Assembly (NCBI GenBank): GCA_028279875.1
Contig: JANQMU010000137.1
Span: forward strand, 1 to 33,507
Source of the DNA: Rhizobiaceae bacterium
Lineage (GTDB): Bacteria; Pseudomonadota; Alphaproteobacteria; Rhizobiales; Rhizobiaceae
Reading direction: 5' to 3'
DNA: 33,507 nucleotides
Part shown: positions 31,853-33,507 of the stretch, piece after piece
How positions within the stretch are numbered: position 1 is the first letter of the stretch
Layout of the letters: each line of letters begins with the position of its first letter
Position numbers and translations under genes: made by a program
The notes under the pieces: generated by a model
What the model was told of the DNA's origin: nothing
Seen by the model: only the letters and a program-made list of their open reading frames with translations
Databases searched by the model: none

Positions 31853-32677
31853 CTAATGAACGGCAGGCGCCTTCCAGCGAATGAAATATCGTTCTGCAAA
31901 CGAGACGAGTGTGAAAAGGCAGACCGCGAGCAATGCCGCCGTGAAGACGGTGGCGTAGAGCAGCGGCGAGCGGAAATTGTAGGTCGCCTCGATGATCAGC
32001 GCGCCGAGCCCGAAATTCGACCCGATCCATTCGGCAACGATGGCGCCGATCACGCAGGTCGTGCTGGCGATCTTCAGCGCCGCAAACAGAAACGGCAGCG
32101 AGCTTTGCAGCCTGACTTTCCAGAAGACTTCCGAATTGGTCGCCGACAGCACACGCATCAGGTCGAGGGTGGCCGGATTCACCGCCTTCAGCCCACGGAC
32201 CATGTTGACAAGCGTCGGGAAGAAACAGATCAGCGCCGCGATGATGATTTTCGGCGCGAGACCGTTGCCGAAGATCAGCACCAGGATCGGCGCGACGGCA
32301 ATGATCGGAATGGTGTTGATGAACACAGCGATCGGGTAGAAGGCACGTTCTGCCGTCTGGCTGTGAACGAAGAGGACGGCCAGCAGGATGGCCACCAGAT
32401 TGCCGCAGACAAACCCGAGCAGCGCCTCGAAGAAGGTCGGCCAGAAATTGCTCACCAGGATGGCGGCGTTTTCCCGGAAAGCGCCAAGGACCTCGAACGG
32501 GCTCGGAGCCATATAGGTTGGTACCGAAAAAATCCACACGATACCCTGCCACAGCACCAACAGGCCAATGACGGCGACGATCGCCGGGAGTTTTTCGCGG
32601 CTTTTCTCGAACCACGCATAGGGTGCGGAATGGGTGTCGGCCGATCGGCTTTCTGCAATATCGGTCACGGTCAGCAC
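31853..32677 (-). CDS. ABC transporter permease (SsuC/TauC/ThiX-like)
   Basis: An inner-membrane permease of 274 residues with about six segments, beginning after a hydrophilic N-terminus at LPAIVAVIGLLVLWQGIVW. The EAA-type loop is present as LKAVNPATLDLMRVLSATNSE. The signature near the end, EWIGSNFGLGALIIEATYNF, is characteristic of nitrate/sulfonate/taurine and pyrimidine-precursor importers. The start codon overlaps the ATPase gene by 7 bp. The ligand is unknown; the binding-protein gene is probably upstream, beyond the window. Confidence 0.91.
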   Translation of the reverse strand: MLTVTDIAESRSADTHSAPYAWFEKSREKLPAIVAVIGLLVLWQGIVWIFSVPTYMAPSPFEVLGAFRENAAILVSNFWPTFFEALLGFVCGNLVAILLAVLFVHSQTAERAFYPIAVFINTIPIIAVAPILVLIFGNGLAPKIIIAALICFFPTLVNMVRGLKAVNPATLDLMRVLSATNSEVFWKVRLQSSLPFLFAALKIASTTCVIGAIVAEWIGSNFGLGALIIEATYNFRSPLLYATVFTAALLAVCLFTLVSFAERYFIRWKAPAVH

Positions 32678-33477
32678 TCCTCCAGCAACTGCCGCAAATG
32701 GGCTGTGATCTCAATGAATTCCATCGTGTCACGCATCGCCAGGTGCCGCGGAAACGGCAGTTTCACCGGCATGAATTCCTTGACCCGCCCGGGATGCGCG
32801 GCAAGGACCAGCACCTTCTGTCCAAGGAACGCCGCTTCCGGAATGGAATGGGTCACGAACAGGATCGTGGTTCCGGTCTCCTGCCAGATTCGCAGCAGTT
32901 CCTCGTTGAGCTTGTCGCGGGTGATTTCGTCAAGCGCGCCGAAGGGCTCATCCATCAGCAGAATGCGCGGCCGCGTCACCAGGGCGCGGGCAATGGCGAC
33001 GCGCTGCCGCATCCCGCCCGACAGCTCCGCCGGCAGCGCGTTTTCACGGCCGCTCAGCCCGACAAGGTCAAGCAGTTCTTTGGGGTCCGCATGGGCCGGC
33101 CCCGGATCTCCGACCTCCAGCGGCAGTTTGACATTGTCGATCGCGCTGCGCCAGGGAAGCAGGGTCGCGTCCTGAAAGACGAAGGCAAAATCGCGGGATT
33201 TGCGGGCCTCTTCCGGCGTCCGGCCATGGACCCTGATCTCCCCCTTGGCCGTCGGCACAAGATCGGCGATCGCCCGCAGAAGAGTCGACTTCCCGCATCC
33301 GGACGGCCCGAGCATGGTGACGAACGCGCCGTCGGGAATGTCGACACTCACGCCTTTCAGCGCGGTGACAGCTGCATCGCCGCTGCCGAAACGAACATCG
33401 ATATTGTCAACCGACACAGCCGGTGCCGTTTCCGCCTCAGCGGAAACAGCATCGTCTGCGACATCCAGAACAGCCAT
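32671..33477 (-). CDS. ABC transporter ATP-binding protein (SsuB/TauB-like)
   Basis: ATPase of the importer, 268 residues. Walker A GPSGCGKST, signature LSGGMRQRVAIARAL, Walker B ILLMDEPFGALDEITR and switch His in LFVTHSIPEAAFLGQKVLVL are all intact. The first ~20 residues are an acidic, low-complexity extension before the domain proper (VSVDNIDVRFG). It is upstream of the permease gene, which it overlaps, and is the first complete gene of the minus-strand block. Confidence 0.94.
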   Translation of the reverse strand: MAVLDVADDAVSAEAETAPAVSVDNIDVRFGSGDAAVTALKGVSVDIPDGAFVTMLGPSGCGKSTLLRAIADLVPTAKGEIRVHGRTPEEARKSRDFAFVFQDATLLPWRSAIDNVKLPLEVGDPGPAHADPKELLDLVGLSGRENALPAELSGGMRQRVAIARALVTRPRILLMDEPFGALDEITRDKLNEELLRIWQETGTTILFVTHSIPEAAFLGQKVLVLAAHPGRVKEFMPVKLPFPRHLAMRDTMEFIEITAHLRQLLEEC

Positions 33478-33483
33478 TTCGAG

Positions 33484-33507
33484 TTATCCGACTTTCTTGC
33501 GCGTGGC
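33484..33507 (-). CDS. Possible C-terminal tail of an upstream gene (partial)
   Basis: Reading in from the window edge on the minus strand, one frame gives a short basic tail (ATRKKVG) and a TAA stop 6 bp before the ABC ATPase ATG. That spacing fits an operon neighbour such as the transporter's binding protein, but eight codons cannot identify it. Confidence 0.22.
   Translation of the reverse strand, partial: ATRKKVG

Noticed and set aside
1..33507. CRISPR arrays, tRNA or rRNA genes, insertion sequences, phage attachment sites
   Set aside because: No regularly spaced repeats, no cloverleaf or rRNA sequence, no transposase or integrase motifs, and almost no non-coding room for them.

Overview
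The window is GC-rich, densely packed chromosomal DNA from an alphaproteobacterium. The best fit is a Hyphomicrobiales/Rhizobiales-like heterotroph, inferred from the xylose ABC operon with a ROK regulator, the DgcN/DgcA pair, the style of the nag/murQ locus and the many 4-bp ATGA gene overlaps. I see no rRNA, tRNA, IS element, phage gene or CRISPR array. Almost all of the sequence is coding, and nearly every gene belongs to uptake or breakdown of a carbon or nitrogen source.

Layout. (1) 6-962 (+): a PAP2-type membrane phosphatase, converging with the next block. (2) 959-9961 (-): a single co-directional run. It reads xylF-xylH-xylG-xylB-xylA (xylose ABC transporter, xylulokinase, xylose isomerase), then dgcN-dgcA-dat, which handle D-glutamate and other D-amino acids. 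(3) 10175-14461 (+): a ROK regulator (XylR) divergent from xylF, whose end overlaps a di-haem cytochrome c oxidoreductase gene followed by an FG-GAP/ASPIC-UnbV exported protein. (4) 14469-18337 (-): nagK/murK-like kinase, GntR/UTRA regulator, SIS-domain sugar-phosphate deaminase/isomerase and nagA. (5) 18527-26102 (+), divergent from block 4: murQ, a complete carbohydrate ABC transporter with a Gfo/Idh/MocA oxidoreductase inserted, a 7Fe ferredoxin and a DHDPS-family aldolase/lyase. (6) 26125-33477 (-): SsuB/TauB-like ABC ATPase and permease, FAD oxidoreductase, CaiB/BaiF CoA-transferase, enoyl-CoA hydratase, LysR regulator and a deaminase-type amidohydrolase. The last block looks like an uncharacterised CoA-dependent catabolic pathway.

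How the genes fit together. Blocks 4 and 5 form a route from imported N-acetylmuramic acid and/or GlcNAc to fructose-6-phosphate: ABC uptake, BadF-type kinase, MurQ lactyl-ether cleavage, NagA deacetylation, SIS-domain deamination. Block 2 ends with genes able to move amino groups from D-amino acids onto D-glutamate (Dat) and convert D-glutamate to N-acetyl-L-glutamate (DgcN, DgcA). D-Ala, D-Glu, MurNAc and GlcNAc are all peptidoglycan components, so the neighbourhood reads as a peptidoglycan-fragment scavenging hub wrapped around a xylose operon. This is the most interesting hypothesis in the window.

Regulatory DNA can be read in two divergent gaps. At 9962-10174 a sigma70-like promoter for xylF (TTGACA, 17-bp spacer, CACTAT) has a ROK-type palindrome next to its predicted start. 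At 18338-18526 mirror-image ATTGGTATT/AATACCAAT boxes overlap both divergent promoters and are candidate sites for the GntR regulator. A terminator-like hairpin with T-tracts separates xylF from xylH, and two GC-rich hairpins lie between the binding-protein and permease genes of the second ABC operon.
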